64,000 bases of DNA from Spodoptera frugiperda (Eukaryota > Arthropoda > Insecta > Lepidoptera > Noctuidae). Below, piece by piece: positions 1 through 12,318 of the stretch (within the stretch, counting starts at the first letter, position 1; every line of letters starts with the position of its first letter). A program made the translations under genes and the position numbers. Where the stretch lies: the NCBI RefSeq assembly GCF_023101765.2, contig NC_064237.1:372001-436000 (forward strand), in the 5' to 3' direction. The notes under the pieces were generated by a model that had not been told where the DNA came from, made no database searches, and saw nothing but the letters and a program-made list of their open reading frames with translations.

Positions 1-99
1 ATAAAACTGATGTTAAGGTTTAATTAAAAAAAAAAAATAAACGGCACGTGGTCTGTTGATAAATATAATAGTATAATACTGGCGAACTTGATACCCCAC

Positions 100-181
100 T
101 ACTAGATATAGTTTTGTCGTGTAACAAGCAACACGTTTGTGATCAACTTGATTCCGTCAGAATTTTGACAAGTACGAAACG
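100..181 (+). promoter_or_regulatory. Candidate non-coding first exon of P450 gene 1
   Basis: The coding exon of gene 1 begins directly after a splice acceptor (1148-1150), so a leader exon must lie upstream. The best donor is a GTAAG at 182. The start of the exon is not visible. A CACGTG hexamer lies at 45-50, and a second one at 602-607 is inside the intron. Inferred from splice signals only. Confidence 0.35.
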
Positions 182-863
182 GTAAGTTTTGACACTGATT
201 ATATTATTTAGCATTGTCATTGAAAAATATCTGAATTAATATGCATGTCCACATTAATTGAGATGGTTTTACTGTGACAGTTTTTATTTCTATTGTTGAC
301 AAATAGTATCTAATTAACTTTTTTTTTGTTATAAACAATTTGTTTTCTAACAGACACAGGTTAGTATTAACAGAATTGTAACTAAGAATTTACAGCAATA
401 AATGGTGTTATTTTATATTCTTTTTTCGGATAATTATTGTACATATGTTATTTAACTAAATGAAGTACGTACTGTACTTATAGCTCATTCATATTTGCGG
501 AAGTTTGTGAACAAAAACCAGTTTATTTGAGTATCTAAGTGTACTGGTACCTACTATTAATATTCAGTAAAACATTTTTGTTGGTCATATAGATATAGTA
601 ACACGTGAATATTTTTATATCTGTCAGTATCTTGTATGTTTATGATAAATATCGATAAAATTATAATTAGATATATTTTATATCATGATCTTTATATTAC
701 TGTCGGCTGGCAGATTTAAATGTGATAGATAGAACTAAGTCATTGAGCACAAAATATATGTTTAATCTATTATATCGCAAAGTACAGATAATGTTGTTTA
801 TTTTACAAGCTTTTAATTAGTTACACCTGTCTTGAATTTTTTTTGTTTGCGTGTAGAGGAACC

Positions 864-1044
864 AAAAAGTCTCGTAAAAGGTCCGGAGGTGCAGACTATC
901 TGGCGGGTTTACGGGGGCTCCGATTCAAATATCAGGAGAAGGAACGGGGTGGTTTTTAGTCAGTAAGAGTTTGACACTCCCTCTCGCCTCGCCCAACGCG
1001 GGAGAAGTTATTGGCTGATTTACACCTTAAAAAAGTCTCGTAAA
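864..1044 (+). mobile_element. 5'-truncated LINE tail (R1-like family) in the leader intron of gene 1
   Basis: The inserted segment is 879-1029. It ends in a short A-run and is flanked by a perfect 15-bp target duplication (864-878 and 1030-1044). The body is the reverse complement of the sequence at 25541-25700, which is the 3' end of a longer LINE. It is therefore a short 3' remnant of that family. Confidence 0.8.
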
Positions 1045-1152
1045 GGGTAGGAACAAGATACACTATGACGATTCTCTTTCGGTTAACAGATTTTATGAAA
1101 CTGGTGTACCTACTGCATACTAATAAGACATATATAAACGTTATTACAGATC

Positions 1153-4100
1153 ATGATTATCCTGCTAGTCTGGCTGGCGGTCCTCGTCGCCGTGATAACG
1201 CTGTACTTCCGAAGACTGTACTCCTCCTTCAGCCGCCATGGCGTCAAGCACATCAAGCCAGTCCCGATCCTCGGCAACATGTCCAGGGTAGTCTTACGCG
1301 CTGAGCATGTCAGTGACGGACTCACAACGGTCTACAACAAGTTCCCTGAGGAAAGGTAAGATTGTTGAAACAAGATAAAGGTCCTTCTACATAAAAGAAT
1401 TGGGGACCATAAATCAGAAGACTTGGCTTGGGCGGACGTCCCGCTTAGTAGATTGATGACATTGTCAGAGTCGCGAGGAATCAATGCTCAGCTGCAAGGA
1501 ATTGACGAATGAAGGATTTTGCTCAGTAGTCCTCTTCAGGATATCTTCTAGCTGATGATGACGATGATGAGGAACTAATATCCTGGACACAGTTGCTTGG
1601 TCAATGAAAAGTAGTGGTGTTGTGAAATGCATTCATTCAGTAGCATATTATTATAAAAAAATATTCTATTCATCAGGTTCGTTGGCAGATATGAATTCAT
1701 CAAGGAGTTGATTGTGGTTCGTGACCTGGAGCTGATTAAAAAGATGACTGTGAAAGACTTCGAGCACTTCCTCGACCACCGTCCCTTGTTAGGCAACAGC
1801 GAGTCCTACTTCTCCAGGAACCTCTTCTCTTTAAGAGGTATGTAAAACAATCATCTTTACAAACAGCTCTTGATTTTTTGCCAGTGTTATAAAGTAAATT
1901 AGACTTCTTATTGTCGATGCTTAGAAGAATACGTTTTGAGTGCTGATAAAAGTGTCTCGTCTTGAGGGCAAGCTTTAATAGGATGATAAATAATTTTAAT
2001 TAACAATCCTTTTCAAACAATTACAGGTCAGGAATGGAAGGACATGCGCTCCACGCTGAGTCCAGCGTTCACAAGCTCCAAGATGCGGCTGATGGTACCT
2101 TTCATGGTGGAGGTCGGAGACCAGATGATGCAATCACTTCATAAAATTATAAAAGAATCAAAGAGTAAGTTCGTTTTTTTTGGTAATCATCATCATTCCG
2201 AGATGCGGTTTTGGTCGCCAATTAAATTAATTTTCTCGGCTTGAGCTGTGTTTTCTTATACATAATTTGACTGGTTTGAAATTGAACAGAGTAATTTATT
2301 TTTTCGTGAGACCTAACTAACGGTATTAACAAAAACCAGTGAAAAAATATCATAACAACATATATTGAAAAATTGTAACGGGCTTGTGTAAAAACCTCAT
2401 GTGCTTCTTTACAGGTGGTTCCATAGATGTGGAATGTAAAGACCTGACAACCCGCTACGCCAACGATGTGATTGCCTCCTGTGCCTTTGGTCTGAAGGTG
2501 GACTCCCACAATGACAAAAACAACAGCTTCTATAAACTGGGAAAGGAGACTTCTACATTTAATTTTCCTCAGATTATCAAGTCCTTCATGCTCGCTAATG
2601 TACCAGAAATAGCTAAGGTACTAATATGTTAAATAATTAATCATAAGAAAAAATATTTGCGTAGTCACTGTTTGTGTTTTATGAGGAATTTAGTTTTTGT
2701 GCATGTTTTTATTCATATCAGTAAAGCTCGTGACTTTGCCGCATTATTAGCGTAATCTACGTTTTGGACTACAAATAATTACATATAATTTATTTACAGA
2801 AAGATAATAAAAACTAGTATTCTAAGTATTATGACGATAAATATAAAATCTGATAATGCTGTCTCGTGAAACACTTATCTTTTGATTCGTAATATCTCTG
2901 TTGGATAATCTGGCTGTTTGTTTCTATGCCAATAGGTGTGATACGGTGTCGGTGTAAAAAGAAAAAAGGTCTGAATATCCTTTTACTCAGAAATAAGTAT
3001 AATTAAATTAGATTAGATTATAATAATGAACAACTAGTAATGTTTGATATTTCACACATAAAGATGACAGGTTTAAAAATCCTGTTTAACAAGTAATAGA
3101 TACTTACCCAAATCCACATGTAAATATTTATTGTCTCAAGGCGCCAATATGTAGATTGTTACTTCCGTATATATTTTGCTCTTTTTAACGAACACACATA
3201 TTTATATTATGTGCTTAAATCTATGTTTGATTTCTGTTACAGCTTTTAAAGTTGGATTTCCTCTCGGAGTCATCAAAGAAGGCATTCAAATCTCTGGTCT
3301 TGGACACAATGGAAAACCGAGAGTTGAAGAATATTATCAGACCCGACATGATACACTTGTTGATGGAAGCCAAGAAAGGTACAAACATGAAAATTTTAAT
3401 TAACTAATAAATTTATTGATAAAAAGCAATATAATAATAAGAAATTGATTTGGATTTCAGGCAAACTGACTCACGAAGATATTAAATCCAATGATGTGGC
3501 TGCTGGATTCGCTACTGTAACGGAATCAGCTGTGGGGAAGAAAGAAATTAATAGAGGTGTGTATGTTGTTGCTTATATCATTATTATTGAATGAATAAAA
3601 CGAGACCAAAATGGACACGCTTTTATCAAAATGAAAATGGGATCCATCAACGAAACCATGAGCTTTTGAATGAACTTTGAATGGTTAACAGAAAGGTGGT
3701 GGAAAGGGCACAGAAAATTAAATAGAACTGGGGCCCAATATAGGCACCTATATGTGTCAAGGGGTCCTAAAAGTATAAAATCGAATAACATAGACGTCAA
3801 TCACATGTCAATGTATAAGTACCTACATTATATCTGTAGGTAGTTATAGTCTTTTAATATTGAGATAAACTACTTGACAGAAGTAAAAAAATATGAATTA
3901 TGATAATTTCATGTTAATTTATATACATTCGTACGTTTTGGTACTCGTTATGTAAACAAACAATATCTTAATGGTTATAATGACGGAGGTGTTATGATTG
4001 TAAAAAACGTGTAGTAGATCACCACTGGTTTATCTTCAGTTATAATATACACCAACTTTGTAGTAATCATGTGACCTAATATTTCAATTTCAGTATGGAC

Positions 4101-5130
4101 TGATGAGGACCTCGTGGCTCAAGCAGTGCTCTTCTTCATTGCTGGATTTGAAACTGTCTCATCAGGCATGTCGTTCCTACTCCACGAGCTTGCCATGAAC
4201 CCTGACGTTCAGGAGCGGCTGGCGCAGGAGATCAAGGAAAATGACGCCAAGAACGGCGGCAAGTTCGACTTCAACTCCATACAGAACATGGTCTACATGG
4301 ATATGGTGGTGTCAGGTAAAACAATAATTGTGATAAAATCAAAATTTATGAAATGTGCAAAGTAAATGACCAATTTTCTAAAGTAGGATGGTCATACAGA
4401 CCAAAGTCATGATTATATATGGCAAAGGTCTGTAAGTCTTTAAGTTTGTATGGCAAAAACAAGAATGTGTTTCATATTTCAGAGGTCCTTCGACTTTGGC
4501 CACCTGCAGTTGCCCTAGACAGAATTTGCACTAAAGACTACAACATGGGCAAACCGAACCCAAAAGCGGAGAAAGATTACATTGTAAGTATGACAAAATG
4601 CATAAAACTTTTATCCAACAGCATATTTGAATCCCAAATACATCAGTAAGAAAAACAAAACTTAGAAACGATGAAAGAGACAATGTTTTATGTTACAGAT
4701 CCGCAAAGGAACTGGAGTCTGGATACCAGTATTCACCATTCACCGTGATCCTGAGCACTTCCCCGATCCTATGAAGTTCGACCCTGAGCGGTTCTCAGAA
4801 GAAAACAGACACACCATCAATCCACTCGCGTACATGCCCTTCGGTGTTGGACCTCGGAATTGCATTGGTGAGGACAGATAACCAACTCCATTTAAAATAA
4901 TTATTTATAGTCCAGAAATCCATAAGTAACTTTAAAACTCATGTCTTCCATCATGTTCCTCAGGATCAAGATTTGCGCTCTGTGAGATTAAAGTGATGAC
5001 ATACCAGATACTCAGAGAAATGGAAGTGTCCCCTTGTGAGAAGACCTGCATACCAGCGAAGTTGTCTAACGAAACTTTCAACCTGAGGCTGCAAGGAGGA
5101 CACTGGCTCAAGTTCAGACCGAGGACTTAG
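1153..5130 (+). CDS. CYP9A: Cytochrome P450 gene 1 (CYP9A subfamily), 10 coding exons
   Basis: Exons: 1153-1355, 1677-1837, 2027-2164, 2415-2617, 3243-3378, 3461-3556, 4094-4315, 4483-4583, 4699-4867, 4964-5130; 531 codons, with frame kept across every GT-AG junction. Family role: ER-anchored haem monooxygenase using NADPH-P450 reductase, linked to oxidation of plant allelochemicals and insecticides. Seen: a hydrophobic N-terminal anchor (about residues 2-18), then KPVPILGN; C-helix WKDMR (about 125); I-helix AGFETVS (about 329); K-helix EVLR (about 387); FDPERF (about 447); haem loop PFGVGPRNCIG with the ligand Cys near 475. The length fits CYP9 enzymes. The start is the only ATG after the conserved acceptor. 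A polyadenylation signal AATAAA lies at 5325-5330. Exon 2 has two more codons than most paralogues (PLLGNSES region). Subfamily assignment is firm; the member number is not assigned. Confidence 0.95.
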
Positions 5131-5692
5131 AAGACCAGCTGTTGACCATGATGAAACTATACACATTCGGTGCTAACTCTTTAACTTAAGTAGTTATATT
5201 ATACGGGTACAAGAACTATTATTTATATACCAAAGCTGTTGAAATACTCTTTCAAATAACTGGGACTATGAACTAAATGATATATAATAATTAAGCGTTA
5301 ATCGACAGAGATGATAGAACAATCAATAAATAGGTATCTGATTAAAAGTAACACAAAATATTAATAATTATACCTATTTAGGAAAAACCGACTTTTCGAA
5401 TCTCTCGGTCGATTAGGGCTATTCGATGATAGGAATGTAATTATATGTACCTGCAAAATACATAAATCTATTTCCATTTATAATTAAACAATATGATGAA
5501 ATAGGTACCTGCTTTAGGATAAGATTAATATTTTTTATGAATGATAGCGTTCAATTTTAAATGTAAGGTTGTTTTGTTATTACAAATACTTTTTTAATTT
5601 TGTACATATTAAAATAAATGAATATAAAAATATTTGTCTCTTTTATAAACACCAATTACGAAATCGAAAAATTGAATATTTAATGCCTTACA

Positions 5693-5963
5693 TTTTTTTA
5701 TGGAATAAGCCGGGAAACGTGCAAACGGATCGATTGATGGTAAAGCAATCGCCGCCGCCCATGGATACCCGCAAATGGGGGTTAGGAATTTAAAGGTTGT
5801 TGGGGAATCGGGGATTGGGAAGATTGGGGGTAATTGGCGCTTCGGTAATCTCACCCACACAACGAAATACAACGCAAGCGTTGTTTTACGTCGATTTTCT
5901 GTGAGGCCGTAGTATCACTCTGTTCGAGCCGGCCCATTCGTGCCGAGCAGCTCTCCCACACTT
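5693..5963 (-). repeat. Dispersed ~270-bp non-autonomous repeat, copy 1
   Basis: Reverse-complement counterpart of the block at 30004-30303. Both share the start (GTGTGGGAGAGC-type, here at 5952-5963) and the end (TGGTAAGCAATCGCC-type then TTCCATAAAAA). Partial copies are at 34645-34845 and 56196-56316. The length and the A-rich end suggest a SINE-like lepidopteran element. I cannot name the family. Confidence 0.65.
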
Positions 5964-6289
5964 TATGGAAAACAGTTACAGTAGCCTATCTGAAAAACCA
6001 AAGGAGTTTGTTAAGAATTAATAACTTATATTTATAAGTACCTTAAATTACCAGCATATAGATTTATACAAGCACAAAGAAGGCCTACAATCAGTGCAAC
6101 GGAAATGTGACCTTGAAGCAAGCAATGGAGGGTCTATTATAAAATGAATTCGATATCAATATCATTATTTTGGATGATGAAATGATATAACAACTTAGCT
6201 AACGAAGCGAGGGTAGATTAGATTAGTCCTGAGACACATATATAATGCTACATCGTCTGTTATGTACATATAATTATATATGTACTGAG

Positions 6290-6384
6290 TTCAGTGTGAA
6301 TACGGCATAGTATTGAGTGTGTTGTGTCTAAAGTTGGTTTGTTTACATACAACCGGTTTGCTGTTTTTGCTATATTTTTTATAC
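6290..6384 (+). promoter_or_regulatory. Candidate non-coding first exon of P450 gene 2
   Basis: The coding exon of gene 2 follows a TTTCAG acceptor three bases before its ATG. The strongest upstream donor is ACGTAAGT at 6385. The position 0.88 kb upstream matches the spacing in the paralogues. A CACGTG hexamer follows at 6475-6480. Weak evidence, based on splice signal and spacing. Confidence 0.35.
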
Positions 6385-6760
6385 GTAAGTTATTGTTTTT
6401 TTATTATCTGTTTTAAATATCGAATACTGGTTATCATAATGAATGCGGACTGTTTGTAAATAGAGGTTGTATGGCACGTGTAAAGTAGCTCCGTTATATT
6501 ATTTTGGTTGTGTTTCTGTGGTTATAGGCAGACACAATTCAAACGTGACCAAACTTCGGTATGGAGCTGTGACATAATCAAATTGTGTTAATTTAAATTT
6601 ATAATCTGTCAGTTACTTTGATAATTTGGCTTGAACAAAACAATAGGTATAAGTAGGTAGAGAGAAAACATGTTTGAAACAAAACAAACTGACTCTATTA
6701 GGTTCAGTGTATTGTTCTGTAGAATTTGGAAACTAAAATCAATTATTTTTATAACCCACA

Positions 6761-6845
6761 TCACGCCATTCACCCCCGAAGGGGTAGGCAGAGGTGCACG
6801 TTTCACCATTTGTGTTATATGTCCCATGTAATCAGGGGTGACCTT
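6761..6845 (-). repeat. 3' fragment of a tRNA-derived SINE
   Basis: Matches the 3' half of the complete SINE at 23159-23452, in the same orientation, including the motif CCCCGAAGGGGTAGGCAGAG. The tRNA-like head is missing. Confidence 0.6.
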
Positions 6846-7261
6846 GGCATTGTACTCTAAAACAGAGCACGGGTAACCATTATCTCATGAACGCCAATTG
6901 GTGAACGCGATATTAAATAATCGACAATCATGTGTGGTACAAATATTGAAGCTCTGACTAAGGAGATACTTTAATTTTGTATAGCACCATTGGTATTTTT
7001 GCTAAATGTTAGTCTTATTTTTTTTAATTCGTGCTTAATTTTTTCTACTATAGTTATTTAAAGATTAAAATCTTCAGTATCAATGCTAACAATTTTCTAA
7101 AAGAAAATATTTAGTCATACATACACACAGACAATAATATTTCATGGCTTACTCACGAAACTATTACACGGAGTAACTCGACTAGTTTCAAGCCACTGTG
7201 GGAGTTCATGAGCTGTACAAGAGTTAAAATACAAAAATATATATTTGTTGTATTTCAGAAA

Positions 7262-10200
7262 ATGTTAATATCATTGCTGTGTGCGGGAGTGGTGGTGGCG
7301 CTGCTGGTGCTGTACCTCAGGCAGTTCTACTCATTCCACAAGGATGGCATCAAGTACCACACGCCGGTCCCACTGCTGGGCAACGTGGCCTCAGTAATGT
7401 TCCGTCGAGAACACTACGTGCATAATCTGCAGAATTACTACAACAGTTTTCCTGAAGAAAGGTGAGAAATAAGATTTTTGGTAATACAATTAAAATGGGA
7501 ATATTAAGGGGCGGTAACGCACTAATCGCCGTACTCAGAGTCATTTAATAGCTAAGGAAGGACTGAGTACTTAAGCCAGTCCTTAGCTATTCTTTTCAAT
7601 ACAAAATAATTACTAAGGAATAGTTGAAGTAATCATTAAAAGTCTCGCCAGTAAATGACACTTTTAGAATATTTGCCACCTAACTGATATTTGTTTATAG
7701 GAGTGTAATGATTATGTACGTAGTTATGTACATCTATAATTGTACAGTGTTAAATAGTAATACGAATGATCAAATGTTATTGTTTTTGGTGCTGCTGTTC
7801 TATAAAAACATTTATTTTGACCTCCTACTTTAATCTTAAGTATTTATTGTATGACCTGTTGGCACGTGTCTGTATCATGTAATTTTTGTAAACAATGACT
7901 TCGGTTAATGTGTTTATCACTGCTACTGTATAATATACACGCTTGTATCAAACAAACACTACATAAAGCGGATGTAAATAAAGTGTTTTGGCGGGTTTGT
8001 GCCTGTAAAGCTAGACCAGAAAAAAAAAATTATGAAAAATAAGAATCAAGTCTAAGTTCAAGTTTTTCTCGAAATAATATGGCGCAGTAATATTAAACTA
8101 ACTTTTGCCAGCGGCATCGCCTATATTCCCATGCGATACAAAGTATCCTATCATCCAATTCAGCTCATACTCTGTCTATATACATCTATATACGTTTAGT
8201 GGTTTCAGCGTGATTGACGGACAAACGTAGTGTGAAGTGTGCTACCGCCTTTCTTCTTTCTTTTTCAGGTTCGTCGGCAGATTTGAATTCATCACAAAGC
8301 TTATATTAGTTCGTGACATTGAGCTGATCAAAAAGATCACCATCAAAGACTTTGAGCATTTCACCGACCACCGTGGCTTCGATGGCGAATCTTTCTTCAA
8401 AAGAACTCTGTTCTTAATGAGAGGTAACTACCATACTCGTATACTTAGATAAAAATTACATAGAGAAACGTTCCATATTAAAAAGAAATAACATCTTACA
8501 GGTCAAGAATGGAAGGACATGCGCTCCACACTGAGTCCAGCGTTCACCAGCTCTAAAATCCGGTTGATGGTACCTTTCATGATGGAAGTCGGAGACCAGA
8601 TGATACTTTCACTAAACAAAAAATTGGAGGATTCAAAAGGTAATATACATTCTACCATATCTTCCTAATAATGTACCTTGTGAATTTAATTTTAAATGTT
8701 AATTTCCTTTGCCACCAGATGATTACGTAGACGTTGATTTCAAGGACCTTACAACACGGTACGCTAATGATGTGATAGCATCTTGTGCCTATGGTCTAAA
8801 GGTGGACTCTCAGGCTGATCCGGACAACCAGTTTTATAACATGGGCAAGAATTTGTTTGATTTCAAAGTCATACGAATGATAATGTTCTTTGTTTTATTA
8901 AATGCACCTAAAGTAGCTAAAGTAAGTCCAATCAGAAATATTATTATAAAAAGGTATTAAATAAGCAATGTAAGACTGTAAAGCAATAAAAATATGTTTT
9001 TTATTTTACAGATACTTAATTGGGATATTGTACCAGCTTCAGTAAGGAAATTCTTCACGGAATTGGTGCTTGACACGATGAAAGACCGGCAACAACGCAA
9101 TATTGTCAGACCCGATATGATACACTTGCTGATGGAAGCAAAAAAAGGTAGATACTTTTCCTTATAATCTGCGAAAATCTACCCGCTTAAAATTGCATTA
9201 TTTGCTAGTATGTACTAAAATGTTAATGTTTTATTTTAGGAAAACTATCACATGATGAGAAACCTGATGATAGTTCTACTGGATTCGCCACTGTCGAAGA
9301 ATCTTCAATTGGATTGAGAAAAGAGGTCAATCGAGGTAACGAAAACTATAGAACTGACCATGCAACACAAGATAAAAGTAACTTGAACAATTAGGATAAT
9401 TCTAATGATGCTGATTTTGTTTTCAGAATGGACTGACAACGACTTAGTTTCTCAAGCATTTCTCTTCTTCATCGCTGGCTTCGAAACTGTTTCGACTGCT
9501 ATGTCTTTCATGATGTACGAGCTGGCAGTAAACCCTGACGTGCAGGATCGTCTGGTGCAGGAGATTAGGGAACATGACGCTAAGAACGGTGGCAAGTTCG
9601 ACTTCAACTCTATCCAGAGCATGAAGTATCTGGACATGGTGGTGTCTGGTAAGAATTTAATTTTGCCATAATAGGTGTCTAATGGGAAGCTGGTGTTGAT
9701 GATGATGATAATTTCACAATATCATTTATTTGCAGAGGTCTTGCGAAGATGGCCACCGGCCTTAGTTGCTGATAGGGAGTGTATCAAGGATTACAATATG
9801 GGCAAACCAAACAAGAACTCCAAAGAAGATGTCATTGTCAGTATTAACTATGTGAATATACCAAAAAGATTCCGCCTTTTTACTGATTGACTAACTAATG
9901 CATTTGATTTCCAGATTCGTAAAGGTACTGGCCTCATGATCCCAATTCTAGCCATCCATCACGACCCTCGATACTTCCCACAGCCAGAAAAGTTCGACCC
10001 TGAGCGTTTCTCCGTAGAAAACCGACACAAGATTAATATGAATGCCTACATTCCCTTCGGAATTGGTCCTAGGAATTGTTTAGGTAAATGACAAATTTAA
10101 TTGTGCTTAAATCCACTCATCTGTCGTATAAACATCAATCAATACAGTGTCTAACTACCATTACTGAACAACTATCATTTTCCCTGCATCAATGACGAGA

Positions 10201-10401
10201 TCAATATCAGAGAATAAATTATTATTATTCACAGGATCGAGATTTGCTCTCTGTGAGATGAAAGTGATGACCTACCAGCTCCTACGTCACATGGAACTGT
10301 CTCCATGTGAGAAGACCTGCATCCCTGCCAAGCTGGCTGTTGACAACTTGAACATCAGACTACATGGAGGACACTGGCTTAGAATAAGACCTAGAAAATA
10401 A
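7262..10401 (+). CDS. CYP9A: Cytochrome P450 gene 2 (CYP9A subfamily), 10 coding exons
   Basis: Exons: 7262-7461, 8269-8423, 8502-8639, 8719-8921, 9012-9147, 9240-9335, 9427-9648, 9736-9836, 9915-10083, 10235-10401; 528 codons. Microsomal monooxygenase like its neighbours. Seen: hydrophobic N-terminus (LISLLCAGVVVALLVLYL), TPVPLLGN hinge, WKDMR in exon 3, AGFETVS I-helix, EVLR K-helix, FDPERF, and haem loop IPFGIGPRNCLG (Cys near 472; Leu replaces the Ile after Cys found in the other copies). Exon 1 is one codon shorter than in most paralogues. Exon 8 uses a GTCAGT donor instead of GTAAGT. An in-frame ATG at 7208 lies upstream of the acceptor, in the intron, so 7262 is the start. AATAAA at 10607-10612. 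The K-helix neighbourhood (RRWPPALVADREC) differs from gene 1, so substrate range may differ. Confidence 0.95.
7510..7660. repeat. Rearranged MITE copy in intron 1 of gene 2
   Basis: Contains GCCGTACTCAGAGTCATTTAAT and inverted pieces of the same end and core (CTAAGGACTGG-type, AATAATTACTAAGG) found in the intact inverted-repeat element at 16910-17032. The order of the pieces looks rearranged. Probably a decayed member of that family. Confidence 0.5.
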
Positions 10402-10834
10402 ATGGATACACTTAGTATTATTGTGTACATAGATGTTTCTAGCTATGTTAGAAGATTATTATATTTGTCATTAGTTTATATTCTCAGCAGAGTCATAAGT
10501 GTATACATACTTAGTATTTAGCAGCATCTTAAACGTATAATAAGGCTACGACTGACTTTGTCACTGTTTAGTCAAAAATATCATACTTACCCAAATACCG
10601 TTCTTAAATAAACACATAAAAGGTATTTTTAAGTTAATTTAGTATTTTATTTTCTTACATTAAATAAAAACACGAGTAGATTTGTATTTGTTTTATTTGA
10701 TTTGTGTAGACCAGATTCAAATAAGTGAATGTGAGTTAGATAATATTTTTTACGTATTAATACATAATAAATTCAAAATAGTCACATATTACACTCTAAA
10801 TTTAAATACGTAAATCATCACCTCTTAAAGATTT

Positions 10835-10890
10835 TTTAGCAGTTCCGGGACCTAAAATAGTCCCTTGAGGCACTCCTATTATAAGAGTCA
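10835..10890 (-). repeat. Short reverse-transcriptase remnant
   Basis: On the - strand these bases read GVPQGTILGP, the conserved RT block around the palm of LINE polymerases. Only about 50 bp are recognisable. The rest of 10402-10998 holds only the gene 2 3' UTR and AT-rich sequence in which I see nothing else. Confidence 0.45.
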
Positions 10891-10999
10891 ATATCATTGA
10901 TAAATACTTAAAAATGCACCCCGAACAAGCGTCTAATCTAATCTATGAGTGCTATTATGTACCGATGCATATACCTATATACATGTTTACATACATGCA

Positions 11000-11119
11000 G
11001 CGTCTGATCCGCCTATTTACCATACGGCGTTAGTCAGAGCGTTGAGTAACACGTTCGTAGAGAACGTTTTGTTTACATCCAGTGTATGTTTGTGTACGAG
11101 CTGGCATCTATTATTTAAC
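11000..11119 (+). promoter_or_regulatory. Candidate non-coding first exon of P450 gene 3
   Basis: Donor AACGTGAGT at 11120; gene 3's coding exon starts after a TTCCAG acceptor at 12315. The block is less AT-rich than its surroundings and resembles the leader exons of genes 4 and 6 in position. The overlapping open frame is not convincing as protein. Confidence 0.35.
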
Positions 11120-12315
11120 GTGAGTTCTATTTTTGTGTGTTTTTTTCATTATTTACCCATTTTCTCTGATATTACATTATATCTCATTTTACTTCACTTT
11201 AGTGTATTTGTTTGTGTGAACATTAGTATTTTTATTCTCATCTTGCAGAGATCCTCAAAGTCAAATACGAATAAATTAGTTGCGAATGCATGCATTAATG
11301 ATATAGACAAGTTTTAGTGAATCTTTTTTATTCGGTAATTATTATATTGTTTATTTTAAATTCTTATGCATATAATAAACTATGTAGTACATGGTCAGCG
11401 TTGTTTCCTTCTAGTATTTACATCGTAATAATCACGTATAAGTTGCATGACAGAAAGGTAACTTTATATGTATTGTATGTTTCTTTAACGTCCTTGCCTT
11501 TGGTATTATATATCTAATCACAAATTTGACAAAAAAGTAGACATGCTCAGAACATACGTGGGAACACACATAATAATATGTATAGACGGACAATTCATAT
11601 TAAAACACTAAATTAATATCACAAATGTACTGCATAAAAACAACAGATGTTTTGTTGTGATTACAAAATTAAAACCAAAACACAATGATAATATTATGTA
11701 CTATGTACAAAATATTTTTGAATTAGGTATCTGATAACATGTTATTAGCCTTTAGTTAGCAGTGGCCACATATACGCTGTTGATGATGATGATAATGATG
11801 ATGATGTTGGTAGCTTCACATTAGAGTACCTAATTGTATTACGTTCAATATTTATAAAGAGTATGGCGAATCTCTGGCTAAAGTAAAACAAACAAAGTAA
11901 AACATTTATGGTGACTCAACCATCATGGAGTTTGGTAGGATTAGCTAGTTAACTATTTAACCGAGTACAGTATCATAGCTTGTAGAAAGAATCAAAATAA
12001 ATGAAGGAATGTTCTGTCTTCACCCTACACTCAACTACTCTATGTCCTCAGTAATGTGATATTTCGACACGCCAAGAAGAATATTTTAGTCCCAATACTT
12101 TTAGTTTATCAAAGTAAATTGACGATAGTCCACTTCGATTTTGTTGTTAATTGACTGAGTCGAGATATCCAAACGAATGCCAGAAGAACTGTCATCATCT
12201 TCCTATAAAGGAAGATGATAGGACTTTCTAAATACTTAATTATAATGGCTATCAAATTGTTTAGCTTGTAGTCATCGATAAGCATAAAAACTAATTTCCA
12301 CTAATCTTGTTCCAG
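11120..12315 (+). other. Presumed leader intron of gene 3; no gene seen
   Basis: AT-rich sequence with a short imperfect GAT/GATGAT tract near 11775-11810. A small inverted repeat around 12190-12225 (CATCTTCCTATAAAGGAAGATG) is the only structure noticed. Confidence 0.4.
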
Positions 12316-12318
12316 AAA

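Noticed and set aside
1110..1325. Frames overlapping exon 1 of gene 1 in other phases and on the - strand
   Set aside because: The P450 exon has the anchor, hinge and conserved phase; the others have no support.
10949..11317. 122-codon open frame on + strand before gene 3
   Set aside because: Low-complexity, Phe/Ile/Ser-rich, and it overlaps the proposed leader exon and donor of gene 3; no domain. Probably a chance frame.
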